Made by a program: the position numbers and the translations under genes. Positions 1 through 11,901 of a stretch of DNA of 64,000 nucleotides are shown in pieces. The stretch lies in contig CM041465.1 of assembly GCA_023213395.1 (NCBI GenBank), positions 249,309,741 to 249,373,740 on the forward strand, read 5' to 3'. Within the stretch, counting starts at the first letter, position 1, and each line of letters opens with the position of its first letter. This stretch comes from Cycas panzhihuaensis. Its lineage: Eukaryota; Cycadophyta. The notes beneath the pieces are model-generated. The model was given only the letters and a program-made list of their open reading frames with translations. It was not told the DNA's origin and made no database searches.

Positions 1-1394
1 AATGTATAAATACAAAAACCATACAATTACAAATATTTTATGCATAAACGTTTAGGCCATAATAGTTGTAAATATTAAATAGTAACTACCAGTTTAATAT
101 ATATGAAATGGATGAATGGTTCTCTCTAGCCTCCATTAATATATATTTGCATAGACATAAATATGTAGTCGTAATCTTTGTAAATATATTTTTTTAGTAA
201 TGCAAACTATCAAGATCTCTCTATGGAAGACACAAAAGGTGAAATAGTGAATATTTAAATTCAACCCATTAGAAAAAGATGTAAATTAAAAATACATGAA
301 TTCATGCCAAAAGAGAATACACATAATGGAGTTCACAAATAAAATAATGGTATAAATTCATACATATAATGCATCTATGGGTAAGTGGCATAAATAGAAG
401 GACGTAAACATCTGTATGTAGGCAGAGGATAATAACATCATTACAACTTAGCTAATTGAAGAGGATATAATCATTTATAAATGGGTGTAAATATAATGCG
501 TAAATAGTGTATTTTTACAAGGGCTATATAAATAGAGAGAAGGGCATAAATATATGGTAACCTAACAAAACTATGGAGGTAATGTAAAAGTCATGGACAT
601 AAATCTCTTTAACTATTAACTCCAATAGCAGTGAGCAAACATAGAGAGCCATAAGATGAGATACCATACAATGTAGGGAGATCAGAAGGAAGACATACAT
701 TATACTATGAGAAAGATCGTGTGTTTATAGTAAAATAGAAATGTAAATATTTCTCTATGTTATGGCTACCTTAGGTGAGGATGTTCCTAACTCAATTACA
801 ATTTCAAACAATGCATTGGCTCAAAAATCATCATAATGGAAACATGCAAAGGCATGCATAATATAGTAAGGAAAATATATCATATGACAAGTTGTTACAT
901 TATATGACAAATATTCATATGCACCAAACTATATTTGTCAAATAGATGCGATTAATTAGATAACAATCATGTGTTAAGACTCAAACAATCAATTAACCTT
1001 TCTTAGATAAAGGCTATGATGAGTAATAGCTTAAGGATTTCAAAGGAAGATCCCTATAACTTTGGCTTAGGGCCATAATGCAGACGAATGAAATGGTGAT
1101 ACAACCACTTTCAATAAAGTAAGGACATAACTAGGTACTTTAAGAATGGACAAACACAATACTGAAAATGAAAGTTGTTAAATTCTAATATAAAATTATG
1201 AGAGTGAGCAAAAATATTGAATGATAAATCAAATATACCAATTATGTTTCGATACACTTCTCACAAACTCCTTCATAGCTTTGACTTCTCGAACATGGCT
1301 CTAAACTCTAGAGCAATGGCTCTAGATGCTTGAACGATGTTTCTACAAACAAGGAATATGGCTCTAAATGCCTGAACAAAGCTCTTATACCAAA
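1..1394 (-). mobile_element. Copia-3: leader of a minus-strand copia cut by the window edge
   Basis: This stretch lies downstream, on the minus strand, of a primer-binding site and an LTR (1381-1733), so it should be the untranslated leader of a copia element whose gag and pol lie left of the window. It is AT-rich, has no coding frame I recognise, and shows a recurring short motif of the type gcataaata or gtgtaaata across 1-620. The related element Copia-2 also has a leader of about 1.8 kb, which fits. The placement is inferred from the PBS and LTR only. Confidence 0.55.
1381..1392 (-). promoter_or_regulatory. Primer-binding site of Copia-3
   Basis: On the minus strand this reads TGGTATAAGAGC, one base from the TGGTATCAGAGC that pairs with the 3' end of plant initiator Met-tRNA. 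It lies two bases inside the LTR end, as in other plant copia elements. It fixes the element as minus strand. Confidence 0.7.
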
Positions 1395-1733
1395 TGATAG
1401 AATCAGAGAATAGAAGCAACATAATGAGAATGGACGAATAAGTTAACTATCAACCCATAAGAGTGGTGGTATTGATAAACACTAGGGTTTTTGGACCCCA
1501 TGAATAAATAGGCAAAAGATGAGTGAGATGTGGCACGCCACTCAAAGTCCATCGTCGATTAGTATTGATAAATGGTAGAAAGGATGCTGCCAGGATCTGA
1601 TAAAGTGCAGCTAAGTGTGGTTAGGATTTGATATAGAGTCACCATGATATCTATGCCAATCTTAGGTTATCACCCTAATGTGGGTAATTAACCCAAGGTT
1701 GATACAAGCCCCGATTTAGACGTTATTCCAGCA
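1395..1733 (-). repeat. 5' LTR of Copia-3
   Basis: The segment begins TGATAG and ends CCAGCA on the plus strand, giving TG...CA ends on the minus strand. It shares several blocks in the same order with the two LTRs of Copia-2 at 41198-41438 and 51573-51813, including an aaacactaggg-like block, a ccccatg-ataaata block and the terminal atcccagca or attccagca. It is about 100 bp longer than those LTRs, so it is a related family member and not the same copy. Only one LTR is in the window. Confidence 0.7.
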
Positions 1734-2929
1734 ATAGCGTGCATTGATGATTTATAACTCTAATTTCATGCCACACCTACTTTGTCCTTACTTTTATCAT
1801 TTTTCTTAAAATTTATCAAATATCTATCTTTGTACAATGCTCCTATAAAGTTAGGATTGTCTTCAATAGGCCTTTTCATCTTGATTCCTCTATTTTATGA
1901 TTTTTTCTATGTTTTTGCATGTACTATGTTATTTCTTTTGACACCTTGGTCTTCACTTCAACACTATATTATTATGTCACCTTATTATGGTATCATGCTA
2001 TGGTATTTAAACCAATATTATAGTATTTATTGAAGTTCTATGACAACAGTTATCATAATGCCTTCTCTAACTTACTACGATGCCATTCTAAATTAATATG
2101 ATGTCCACTCTATGTCAACATAACATTCATTTTAACTCACTACAATGTTCATTAAGTCATTGTGGTGTTTATCCATTCATCATAGTGCTACTATAATATC
2201 CTACAAGTCATGTTAAAATTAAATCTTCTTTGATATTTTTAGATTTTAATACATTTATAGGAAAGTTTTTGGTAAAACCATAGGCCCTAAAACTTAAGGC
2301 ACCCACGGTTTTATAAAACCATGGACCATAAGTACATTATAAATAGGTTTGTTTAATTTATCTTGAGGTTGGTATTACTGGGAATAATGAAAGCTCTGCT
2401 AGAATGATCTTGATATATTTTAAAACTAGATTTGCATCAAAGTACTTATGGAGGATTTATTAGAAGTTATTAGTAGTCAAATTAGGTCCATTTTAGATAA
2501 TTTTGGAGTTGATTTATATGGTTTCCAATTGATGTTTTATTAGATTTCTATGTGGATTAATTTTTACCGTTTGTTTTATTTTATTTTATGATTTTCTTAA
2601 CACTCATCTTCTCCTCATCATACTACTTGCTTCTTAAACAATTTAAGAGCTAATTCACCATATGAAGTAAGCCAAATAATAAACAAGAGGTATAATTTTT
2701 GGATTTATAATATTTTCACTATTAGAATTATGTGTTTTTTTATCATTAATCTCTAAGAAGTAACTAACCTTCATTTGGTTATATTTTTAGTATTTGTTGC
2801 TTGTATTTAGTTTCAAGTTTACTTTAATACACATGGTTTACTAATGAAGTTATATAAATTTTTTAGGACTACTAGGCTTTGAGTTGTTTCTACATCAATA
2901 TATTATAAGATTTTAATGGTTTAGTGAAT
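1734..2929. other. AT-rich DNA with no recognised gene
   Basis: T-rich, low-complexity plant DNA. An 83-codon open frame at 1782-2033 is hydrophobic because the strand is rich in T; it has no family resemblance I can see. No LTR, PBS or terminal repeat was found here. Confidence 0.5.
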
Positions 2930-3650
2930 GCAAATTTGTTATTTATGCTTCTAATGTATTTGTTGTAGCATAGGTGGATTCCTAGCTCATATGTTTTGGA
3001 GAAATTCTACAAGTACAACAGAAATATAACTAGAATTTCCCTAATTTTATTGATTTAATGATTGGTTTTATGACATATTCTTTATATTTTTATAGTGTTA
3101 CTTAGCCATTTCTTTTTCTTTAATTATTAATCATATTTGTGGCTATTTTATGACTTTGTTGTTTGCTTTTTTTTATGAAAATTCTCCAGGTACATCGAAA
3201 ATGCTGTTAGAATTTTTTTAATTTTGACAAATTGGCATTTGGTTATTTGATGTGGTTTGAGTGAGTTGCATTATCATTTTTTGTTTTGACTTCTAACACA
3301 TTTGTGTGTAGGTTTTAGTGATTTCACACTTTTGTTTGGAAATTTTATAAGTGTAGAAGAAATACTATAAGAATTTCCTTAAATTTAGCAATTTAAGGAT
3401 TATTCTTTTATTTGTGTTTCTCATATGTTTGATTGATTTTTATTGATGTATTACATTTTATTGACTAATAGGCTTTTAGTAGTTTTTAGAGGTTTCATTG
3501 CTTGTGTTTTTATGAGACTTTCCATAGGTATGGTAGGCATATTTCTTGATATTTTTCATCATTTTATTTGACCTTCATTTTAGGGTTTTAATATGCTTTT
3601 TAGTTGCATTTTATTTCCTTTATATTCTATAATTTGAGAGATTTTTGCTA
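2930..3650. repeat. Degenerate tandem array, unit about 170 bp
   Basis: A block containing 'gaaattctacaagta...agaatttcc' near 2999 recurs as related blocks near 3178, 3340 and 3515, spaced about 181, 161 and 173 bp. A second block (ttctaa-acatttgt-gtag-tt) recurs near 2950 and 3291, with a weaker match near 3465. The copies are strongly diverged. It could be an old satellite remnant or the internal repeat of an unidentified element. Confidence 0.5.
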
Positions 3651-5454
3651 ACTTGTCTCAAGTAAAAAGCATTTTATTACTTATGTTTTCTTATTGATTT
3701 ATTGTGGTAAGAAAATTAAATGGAAGTTGCTTGGAAAAAGGAGTGATTAAACTTGCATAAAAACACTTTACATGGAGCACTTCTAGGTGAGCCAACTTTG
3801 AAACCTTTCCATCATTTGCTTAGTTACTAGTTTATTTCATTTTAAAAAGAGAAAAGCTTTTATTTTAAGAATATGACAGGGTTAATTATAATTGCAAGTT
3901 AATTCCCTTCTTATTTTACTTAATGCACATTTATTTACTTTTAGCATATTGCTTATTTGCTTGTTTATTTTCATCTTATTTAATTATGTATTTCATTTAC
4001 TAGCTTCATAGTTCACTTTTAACTTTTGTTTATTTCTTTTTATGTTTTATTTATTGGATTTAGATTGGACCCTAGGAAGGGCTTATCATACTTCAAGACT
4101 AGGCATACTAGACTCATGAGTTAGTATTAACCCCTTGGCCTAACTCTCTTTCTTATCCATCTAATAAGACCCTGATTCTTAGGAGAAATGGTCCACTCTC
4201 TATTGATCACATATGATTTAAAGAATGGACTATGCCTTATGCTCTTAAAGACATTAGTTTTTAATGTATTCTTTCTTGAGATATTTGTGAAATAAGTTAG
4301 ATGTGAGTAGTTTAAGAGACTGAAAAGTCCTTCAACATCAGTCCTCAATAACTTGCCACTAGGTTAGGTTTATCCCATGGTTCAATCCATTCCATATTTA
4401 TCTCTTTTAACTCCTAGTTCTAAGTCATAGGTATAGGATTCATAGTTCTCTTAGGATTCTACTTATCAATTAATCTCTCTTTTCTATTTCTTGTTACTTT
4501 GCATTATGCTTATTTATTTCTTTTTTGTATTAGTTAAGATTTTGATTATAGTGCCTCCTTTTGATCTAGAAAATTATTACATTAATTATTTAATCTATAA
4601 ACCTAAGTCAATGATGAGTAATAGATTTATATTTAAGTGATTAATTTACGGCATAATCTCCCTTCCTTTATGATACACCGGATGCATAAAAATCTAGCCC
4701 TTTAAGAGATTATCTTAAGTTTCCTGAATTACTCAAGGACTTTTGATTCCCTACCAAGTGAATACTTCATATCATTTAGTTCTATTCTTACTCTTATTTA
4801 GCTATATATTATTGTCTAATCTAACACCATGTGATAATGCATTAAACAAAATCAATAACATATATAATGAATAATGAGAAATGCAAGATCTATCATGGGA
4901 AACATGTGCAAGGAAAAATCCACCAAAACACTTATAGATTATATTAAGAAAATACCACAATGATTTGATTTAAAATAAGGGTCCATATTTATAATATCCT
5001 ATGAGGTATGTCCAACTAATTATTATGACCTTTGCTCATGCCCTATGACTTTTTATGTTTCGTGTCATGTGACTCTCCATAACTCATGTATATTTAACCA
5101 TTAATATATCCACATAAAGAATTGTACTAAACACTTCATTAACCTTAATTGTCTACTAATAGGATCCATGAGATTATTTCCCTTCTTAGAATGCTTCACC
5201 CATGAAGCATGGGAGAGGCAACATTATTCCCTAATACACCACCTATTAAGGCTAAGATATCATAAAAGTTTCCTCCCCATTTATCCTATCTTCTAAAGCA
5301 ACACATATGTATCTCCTTCCTAGTTATGGTGATGTTATCCTTTGGATAATGTTTGTATAGGGTTTTGTATATGGAATACCATAGGACCTATACATTATGA
5401 ACTCAGCTTACTTAAGGTCATGCATCTAGCTTCCACATTACATCCATAGGGAGT
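3651..5454. other. AT-rich DNA with no recognised gene
   Basis: No coding frame of a known family, no LTR pair and no RNA gene seen. A 73-codon minus-strand frame at 4127-4348 has no recognisable content. Confidence 0.5.
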
Positions 5455-5749
5455 TAAAGAGAGAAAGTAGGTTAGAGATGGAGGGAAGAGGTTTATGTGA
5501 ACTAAGGATAAGGAATAAAAAATATGATTAGGGTCTCAAAAGTGTAAGTAGCTTATATAGGAATATCTAAGAAGGGTGAGTAGGAAATAGAATTTGGATT
5601 AGTTAGCTTTATAGGAATTTCATTTAGATAACATATTTAGAGGGTGATACAATAAAGGGGTATATTAAGAGTGGAGATAGAGTGTGAAGGTTTGTGAAGT
5701 TATGATGGAATGATAAAGAAGGGTATAACTTAGAAGAGGAGTTTGTGAT
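5455..5749. repeat. Purine-biased tract, left part
   Basis: The plus strand is rich in A and G, with recurring words such as ggagata, agaggag and aggaat. The same character resumes at 11902 after Copia-1, so the two parts were one tract before the insertion. No coding meaning seen. Confidence 0.6.
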
Positions 5750-6060
5750 TATTAGAGTGCATTTATCCACTTAACTTGACTAATGTTAATGTGGTGTATT
5801 ATTGTACAAATATTATTATGATATAATTTAATATTATTATAGGCCAGTGTATGTAATACATATGTAATATATGAGGCACTTATGGATCTATTTAAAGGGA
5901 TCCGAAATCTATTTTAATTTATGAGTCTTGTATCAATGTAATCAATATTATTCTATGATGGGTTTTTATTGTGAGGTTTTCCACATCAATTCTTTTGTAT
6001 ACTTGTTCATTGTGTGCTTATTGTATACATAAGCAATTTGCTTGTCTATGATTTCTAACA
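5750..6060 (+). repeat. 5' LTR of Copia-1
   Basis: About 311 bp, matching 11610-11901 over its full length with many transitions. It begins TATTAGAG where the 3' copy has TGTTAGAG, so the terminal TG has mutated, and it ends TTTCTAACA. The downstream part (gggtttttattgtgaggttt) resembles the R-U5 region of many plant copia LTRs. Confidence 0.88.
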
Positions 6061-6073
6061 TGGTATTAGAGTA
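6061..6073 (+). promoter_or_regulatory. Primer-binding site of Copia-1
   Basis: TGGTATTAGAGTA directly after the LTR, two changes from TGGTATCAGAGC plus flank. This is complementary to initiator Met-tRNA, as is usual for plant copia elements. Confidence 0.85.
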
Positions 6074-7610
6074 AATAGTCATGCACAAGTAGGCATATGT
6101 TGGGCAGAGTTTATCATATTATAGGTTGTTAGGTTATGTTAGATTAACCCTTCATTGAGGACTATCTTCTCTAACAATAGAAAGGATAGCCATAGAGTGC
6201 AATGATTGAATAAAGACTCTCGATGTCTTTTATTATATATTTTACATATTTTTATTAGTCCTTGAAGGTGTGTAAAGGATTGTAAGAGGTTACTTTTCCT
6301 TATGTAGTTGTATGGGTATGCAACATTGTTTACTGCCCCTCTATTGATGTAGTTGTAGCCTTTGGTTACTCAATTATTAGCTAAGGACACATAGTCAGCC
6401 ACATGAGAGTGATAGATCTATAAATAGTGTTAGAGTGATAATCAATGAGGATATTGTAGATCGTATTATGAATTCATCATTGTAGACACCACAGGTAAGA
6501 AAAGTCACAACCCTTGAGTGGAGATCATATTGTCTTGGTGTAAGCAATCACCTAAAGGAGAGAGACAAAAATGTGTAAATGTATAGATTGAATTGTAGCA
6601 GGAAAGACACTCATATACATCATATTTGCAGCTACCAGAGTTGAATAAATAGTCATAAATTATGCTTTTTAAAGTGGTGAGCAGACATTATAAGAGAGTC
6701 ACCCAGTAACTGTGTATTTGCATTAAGTTGCATTATAGTTGTAAAAAAGAGAAAGTCATCATTGTGTCATGTATTGGCTCTTATGTAGCAGTTGTCATGG
6801 ATGCAAGTTTACCATTACATATTAGCCATAGGCTTGTCATGATAATTATGGCTTATGTATGGTATTTCAATGATATTTCACATTTTGAATCTAATATATA
6901 TTAAGTTACCTTCTTTTCTAAGTCATATTTGATATATTATATCATCTTTAATTTGATTAAGTGACATCATATTTTCAAACTTGTGACTATATTTTAAAGG
7001 TCATTTAATACCCATTTCACATATATGTATGTCACCTTTGATTGAGAGATAGTAAGTTTTAATATTATATGAGGCAAGATCCTTTATGGTATTCAGGTGA
7101 CTTCATGATATAAGGCCTTTTTAATATGTTGGCATAATATATATTAGGTATGGTTTTGTTATACCTTGAGTAAAAGTGGCATGTGATAGGCTTTTTTTAT
7201 TGAAGATAATATTATTACATTTGTTTATTTATGGTATTTGAAATACTTTATTGTATAAAACAATGTGTATTGGTTTATTAATATAAGGCATATTTATTAT
7301 GGGCATATTGTTATTGATATAAGGAATGCATGAGTGATTTGGGTGGGTAAATTTGTTGATTATTTCATTAACATTACATTGATTTGGAGTGGTGCTTTAT
7401 TTATACATATAACAACATTTTATTACATTAGACTTGTGAAGTGAAGTATTCAAATTTGTTCTTTCATTCAATAGTCTATTGCCCTCTTTGTAAGTGGTTA
7501 TCAATTTTGTTTAACCTTTATACTTTGGGTGGTTGAACGAACTATACTTTAGCATAATATGGCCCATTAGAGGTTGGTTTAGGCTCCTTATATTTGTTTG
7601 TTTTAAGTCA
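6074..7610 (+). other. Untranslated leader of Copia-1
   Basis: About 1.5 kb between the primer-binding site and the first gag-like residues. No coding frame of known family. Long leaders are common in plant LTR elements. Confidence 0.6.
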
Positions 7611-8440
7611 TAGAGAAGTTGGTTCTGTTGGCTACTTTTAATGGGAATAACTTCAACGAATAGAAGGTAAATATGGAATTAGTTCTCATTGTTAACTAGC
7701 TTTGGGGCATTACCAAATAAATTATTAAGTGTTCCCTTATATGAGAAAGAATATATTTGTATTAAGGAAAAATAATTCATGGTTGTAAGGTTCTTGAATT
7801 GTCTTTAGCCCCAGATTAGAGAGCTTTAGTCAACAACCTTGAAACTTCACACAAGATCTGGACTAAGATATATGAGACATTTAAACAAAAGAAAACCAAT
7901 CATTATGTTACTCTTATGATAGAATTTTTGAATTCTAAGGTAGAAGATAAGGACAACATTACTTCATACCTGAATAAGATCATTAATTTGAGAAATAGGT
8001 TAGGTGAATTGAAATCAAACTCAATTGATGATGTATTACATTTTGCCATTATATGTTAAAGTTATTTATTGCATTCAAAACCTTCAAAACTATCCATGCT
8101 ATAGATGAAGTTATGGAGTATGAATCATTTAAGTCACTAGAAAACTACACTCTAGTAGAGGATACCAAGTTGAAGCATCATAAAATGCTTGTTAGCTTAA
8201 CTTCAAATTAGGCTTTGATCACAAAGACACAATGAAAATCTGTTGTTAAAGAGGGCAAGTTTACACTAAGAATAGGTGAGACCTCTTAGGAGAAGAAGAA
8301 GTTTATAGGTAAGTGTAATTACTACAAGAAAGAGGGTCACAAAGAAAAGAATCACCAGTTTAAGATGCAGGATAAGCGCAAGGTTAACAAAGATGATAAG
8401 GGGAAGAGTGTAGTAGAATATTGTATTAGGGTATCAGTAT
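7611..8440 (+). pseudogene. gag: Copia-1 gag, broken
   Basis: Gag forms the virus-like particle and binds the element RNA. The N-terminal part reads FNGNNFNE-stop-KVNMELVL, the usual start of plant copia gag (F.G.N...WK..ME), with a stop where Trp is expected. The frame continues through a typical UBN2-like region with several stops and frame changes. Near its end lies the nucleic-acid-binding knuckle at 8314-8355. There is no open frame of useful length, so the gene is dead. The assignment rests on residue pattern and on position between PBS and protease. Confidence 0.8.
8314..8355 (+). other. CCHC zinc knuckle of Copia-1 gag, mutated
   Basis: Reads CNYYKKEGHKEKNH. Spacing fits C-x2-C-x4-H-x4-C, with the second Cys changed to Tyr (TGC to TAC) and the last Cys to His. 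The first change is the one expected from deamination of the antisense CAG in CTGC. Confidence 0.75.
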
Positions 8441-8465
8441 TATCAAATAAGTCAAATCATAAAGA

Positions 8466-8817
8466 CTATTAAATCCTAGATTCTAGTGCACAAAAATACA
8501 TCACCTTTTAGAAGTAAAACTTTGATCCCATAGATGTAAGTATAAGTAATACTAATATGATTCTTGGGGATGTTTATGCTTTTCCCATAGAAGGTGTTAG
8601 TTTCATTTCACTTATAAGAGGTAAGTTGAATGGAGTTTACTATGTGCCTAAGATGAAGCTTAATCTTCTTTTTGCTTGGGAAATCTGTAAGTAAGGTATA
8701 AAAATTGAGCTTTATAATAATAGATGCATAGTTAAGGATCTTAAGAAGAACTTCTCTATTGTTGCTACTTGGAGAGTGCAAGATAACTTTTGGGTGTTTG
8801 AAAAATTTAAACCCTAA
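8466..8817 (+). pseudogene. Copia-1 aspartic protease, broken
   Basis: The retroviral-type protease cuts the Gag-Pol polyprotein. The catalytic segment reads ILDSSAQKYIT, where family members have LDSGAS-H: the Asp remains, the Gly of D-S/T-G is Ser. Downstream, NGVYYVPKMKLNLL matches the conserved VLYVPKLKNLLS segment, and the frame continues to FSIVATWRVQDN. Stops interrupt at Gln-type positions. Reading frame is otherwise kept for about 110 codons. Confidence 0.82.
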
Positions 8818-8849
8818 TTAGATTCTTATACTTTTGTTATTAGTGCCAA

Positions 8850-9790
8850 TGATATAAGTTATGGCATAAGCATTTAGGTCATCTTAATTACAGAAGCATC
8901 AATTTAATGAATATATTAAAGATGGTAGAAGGGATGCCACATGTTCCTTATTCAAAAGATGTTTATCAGGGATGTATGTATGGAAATCACCATCATTATC
9001 TATTTGCTAGGGATAATACATGGAGAGCAAAGAAGTTGGAACTTGTTCATATTAACTTGATGGGTCCTTCATCTAATCCTTCTATTTTTGGTACTTGTGT
9101 TTGTAGTTGACTATAGTAGGAAAATCTAAATATTCTTTTTAAAGACTGAATCTGATATGTTTGATTGATTTATGAATGGAAAGTTAGTATTGAGAATGAA
9201 TGTAATAAGAAAATAAAGATTTTGATGAGTAATAATGAAAAGGAGTATGACAATACTATCTTTAATTAGTTTTGCCTTAATCATGGTATCAAATGGGATT
9301 CAACCATCCCATATATCCCATAGATAAAATGATGTTTTAGAGAGGAAGAATTGTACCATGATAGAGATCACAACGTATATGGTGCATGCAAAAAATCTAT
9401 TGCCTATATTTTGGAAAAAATCTATTATGATAACTATTTGTATTTTGAATAGGGCCCCTGCTAAAGTTGTTTTTGGCATTACTCTAAAAAAATATTAAAT
9501 CAATTAGAAATCTTCTATTAATTATTTCAAGGTATTTGGGTGTATTACATATGCACACATCCTAGACACATATCAAAAGAAGTTGGATCGTAAGAGTTTG
9601 AAGTGCATTTTTATGGGGTACTCGTAAGAGAATAAGGCTTACAAACTTTGGGATCTATAGGGGAAGAAACTTTTGGTTAGTCAAGATGTTAGGTTTAATG
9701 AGTCAATGATATATCATACCGAGAGGTCATCTTAAGATAGATTTTATCCCCTATTTCTTCCCTTTTCGAGTTATGTTTCAACAATTATAG
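8850..9790 (+). pseudogene. Copia-1 integrase, broken
   Basis: Integrase inserts the cDNA into the genome. The GAG-pre-integrase zinc region is seen as KHLGHLNYRSINLM, followed by an open piece (8907-9110) with LELVHINLMGPSSNP, the LVHSDLCGP-type segment. Further on come ERKNCTMIE and ILNRAPAK, then the conserved C-terminal KCIFMGYS and KAYKLWD. Several frameshifts and stops separate these blocks, and the first catalytic Asp segment reads HIN instead of HSD. Order and spacing are those of copia elements. Confidence 0.85.
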
Positions 9791-10054
9791 AGGTTTAGGA
9801 GCTTAACCTTGTGTCAAAAATAAATGTAGGACCTAATAAGAGTAATAATGAGAAGCTGTTATAAGAAGAGATATTGATAACAACTCGTGTTCCATTATTA
9901 ACTAAGAGGACCATTAAGGAATTCAATGTGATGGTTAAAGATCTTGAAAATAGATGAAGAATAAGAAGTTAATATGGTAGTCAAACTTTGGTAGTGGACA
10001 CCAACGATTTCAATGATCCCATTTCATATGATAAAGCAAAAGAAAATCTATGAT

Positions 10055-11030
10055 AGAGAGCTATAATAAAGGAGGAGTATAATTTTATCATGAAGAATGA
10101 TACATGGGATTTTATTCCTTTACCTCTATAAGAACCTGGTTTGTTACAAGTGGATCTATAAGACAAAATATTGCTCTAATGAAGAGGTAGTCAAGTATAA
10201 GGATAGACTTGTTGCATAAGGTTTCAAATAGAAAGAAGGAATTAATTATGAGGAGATATTTACACTAGTCTTTGAGATGTTAATGGTCCAATTGATCCTT
10301 ACTTTAATAGCTACATTTGGTTGGGAGTTACATCAAATGGACGTGAAGTCAACATTCCTTAACAGAGACTTGAAAGAGGAGATTTATATGGCTCAACCTC
10401 TTAGTTTTATGAAGGAAGGTTAGGATCATTTAGTATACTGCTTAAAGAAATCTCTTTATGGCCTAAAATAAGCACCACATGCTTGGTATGATAAGATTAA
10501 TGTTAGATTGAAGGAAGATGGTTTTGTAATAGTAAAATTTGAGCTAAGTCTTTATAGTTAAAAGAGTACAACTATAATAGTTATTGTCATTATTACAGGC
10601 AATTAATTATAATGTGACTATTATAGCTACAATGCCCTATGTGGGACATACTTTCGACATTACAGATCTCAAATATCTTCATTACTTCTTGGGCATTGAG
10701 ATTAGGCACATGGATGATCACATCATGATGTCATAATCAAGGTATACTTAAAACCTACTTGAAAGATTAAGGACTAAGGATTATAAACTAGTGAAAACAC
10801 TATATGTAAAGATCACAAGGCTTCTAAATGATATGAATAAGCCAAGTTTTGAGAGGACTTTATATAGGTATTTGGTAGGGAGTTTGATTTACTGAACTCA
10901 TACTTGGCCTAACATTACTTATGTTATTGAATTAGTATCTCATTACAAGTAGAATCCCCAAGAACCTCACTAGGTTATTGTAAAGAGAATTCTAAAGTAT
11001 GTTAAGGGAACACTTAATCTTAGCCTTAAA
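10055..11030 (+). pseudogene. Copia-1 reverse transcriptase, broken
   Basis: Blocks in order: a start region with KEEYNFIMKNDTWDFIPLP (10069-10125), then YKDRLVA-stop-GFK-stop-KEGINYEEIFT, HQMDVKSTFLNRDLKEEIYM, SLYGLK-stop-APHAWYDKI, and KYLHYFLGIEI. Each stop sits where other copia elements have Gln. The first catalytic Asp (MDVKSTF) is intact; the YVDD box should lie near 10580 and is no longer readable (only IIVIVIITGN remains). The enzyme cannot be active. Confidence 0.88.
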
Positions 11031-11580
11031 TACCTTCATGGTAGAGAGGTAGACTTGTATGGGTATACGATACTAATTAGGGTAGAGATGCAGAAGATCA
11101 AAAATAAATTATAAGATTCATTTTTGGTATTAACAATGGGTTTGTATTATGGCAATCCAAAAAATAATCCATTGTCACATTATCTTCTATAGAGGTTAAG
11201 TACCAAGGACTAACAATAAGTATGAGGGAAGCTATATAGTTGTATGGACTTTTAGCAACTCTTGGAATATCTTCTAATACATTTGTTATGCACCTTGATA
11301 ATTTGAGTGCTATTTGACTTTTAAAGAATTTAAAATTTTACATATACATAAAGTACATCAAGAATTAGGACCATTATATCTGTGAGTAAATTATATTAGG
11401 GAAGTTATAAGTTGAGTTTTATCCAAGTGAAGAATAACTTGCAGACATATTTAGTAAAGCTATGACTGAAGACCACTTCATTAAGATTCATGCTAATTTA
11501 GGACTTAGCAAAGTTATCCTTGAGGGAGGATTTATAAATGAGGATAAAGATAAAGGTTAGTCCAACCCTTAGGAAGACTT
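11031..11580 (+). pseudogene. Copia-1 RNase H, broken
   Basis: RNase H removes the RNA strand of the RNA-DNA hybrid. The sequence shows DLYGYT, then LWQSKK-stop-SIVTLSSIE, MREAI-stop-LYGLLATLGIS (stop at a Trp position), MHLDNLSAI, and finally ADIFSKAMTEDHFIKI, matching the copia C-terminal ADIFTKAL segment. The tail LILEGG-like VILEGGF leads straight into the polypurine tract. Stops throughout. Confidence 0.85.
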
Positions 11581-11600
11581 CAAGACCCCACATTTATACT

Positions 11601-11609
11601 AAGGAGGAA
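11601..11609 (+). promoter_or_regulatory. Polypurine tract of Copia-1
   Basis: AAGGAGGAA directly before the 3' LTR; primes plus-strand cDNA synthesis in LTR elements. Confidence 0.8.
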
Positions 11610-11901
11610 TGTTAGAGTGGCATGTGATCCACTTAACCTAACTAATATTAATATAGTGTATTATTATATGAATATTATTGTGGGTCGACAAATGTAATAC
11701 ATGTCTAATATGTAAGACACTTATAGATCTATTAAAAGGGATCTAAAATATATTATACTTTACAAATTTTGTATTAATGCAATCGATATTATTCTATGGT
11801 GGGTTTTTACTGTGATGTTTTCCACATCAAATATTCTATGTAGTTGTTCATTTCATGCTTGCTGTGTATAGAAACGATCTATTTGTCTATGATTTCTAAC
11901 A
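11610..11901 (+). repeat. 3' LTR of Copia-1
   Basis: About 292 bp with TG...CA ends (TGTTAGAG to TTTCTAACA). It matches the 5' LTR over its length with numerous C/T and G/A differences and a few short gaps, one of about 20 bp near 11675. Confidence 0.88.

Larger units (their letters stand above)
5750..11901 (+). mobile_element. Copia-1: complete but inactive Ty1/copia retrotransposon
   Basis: A 6.15 kb element with two LTRs (5750-6060 and 11610-11901), a Met-tRNA primer-binding site, gag with a zinc knuckle, protease, integrase, reverse transcriptase and RNase H in copia order, then a polypurine tract. All coding parts are on the plus strand and broken by stops, mostly TAA or TAG where the family has Gln or Trp. 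The LTRs differ at many positions, so the insertion is old. The flanks gtgat (5745-5749) and tggat (11902-11906) may be a worn 5 bp target duplication (3 of 5 match). It interrupts a purine-biased tract. Confidence 0.92.

Noticed and set aside
1782-2033. 83-codon hydrophobic plus-strand open frame as a membrane protein
   Set aside because: Strand is T-rich, which yields Phe/Leu/Tyr codons by composition; no family pattern, no promoter or splice context.
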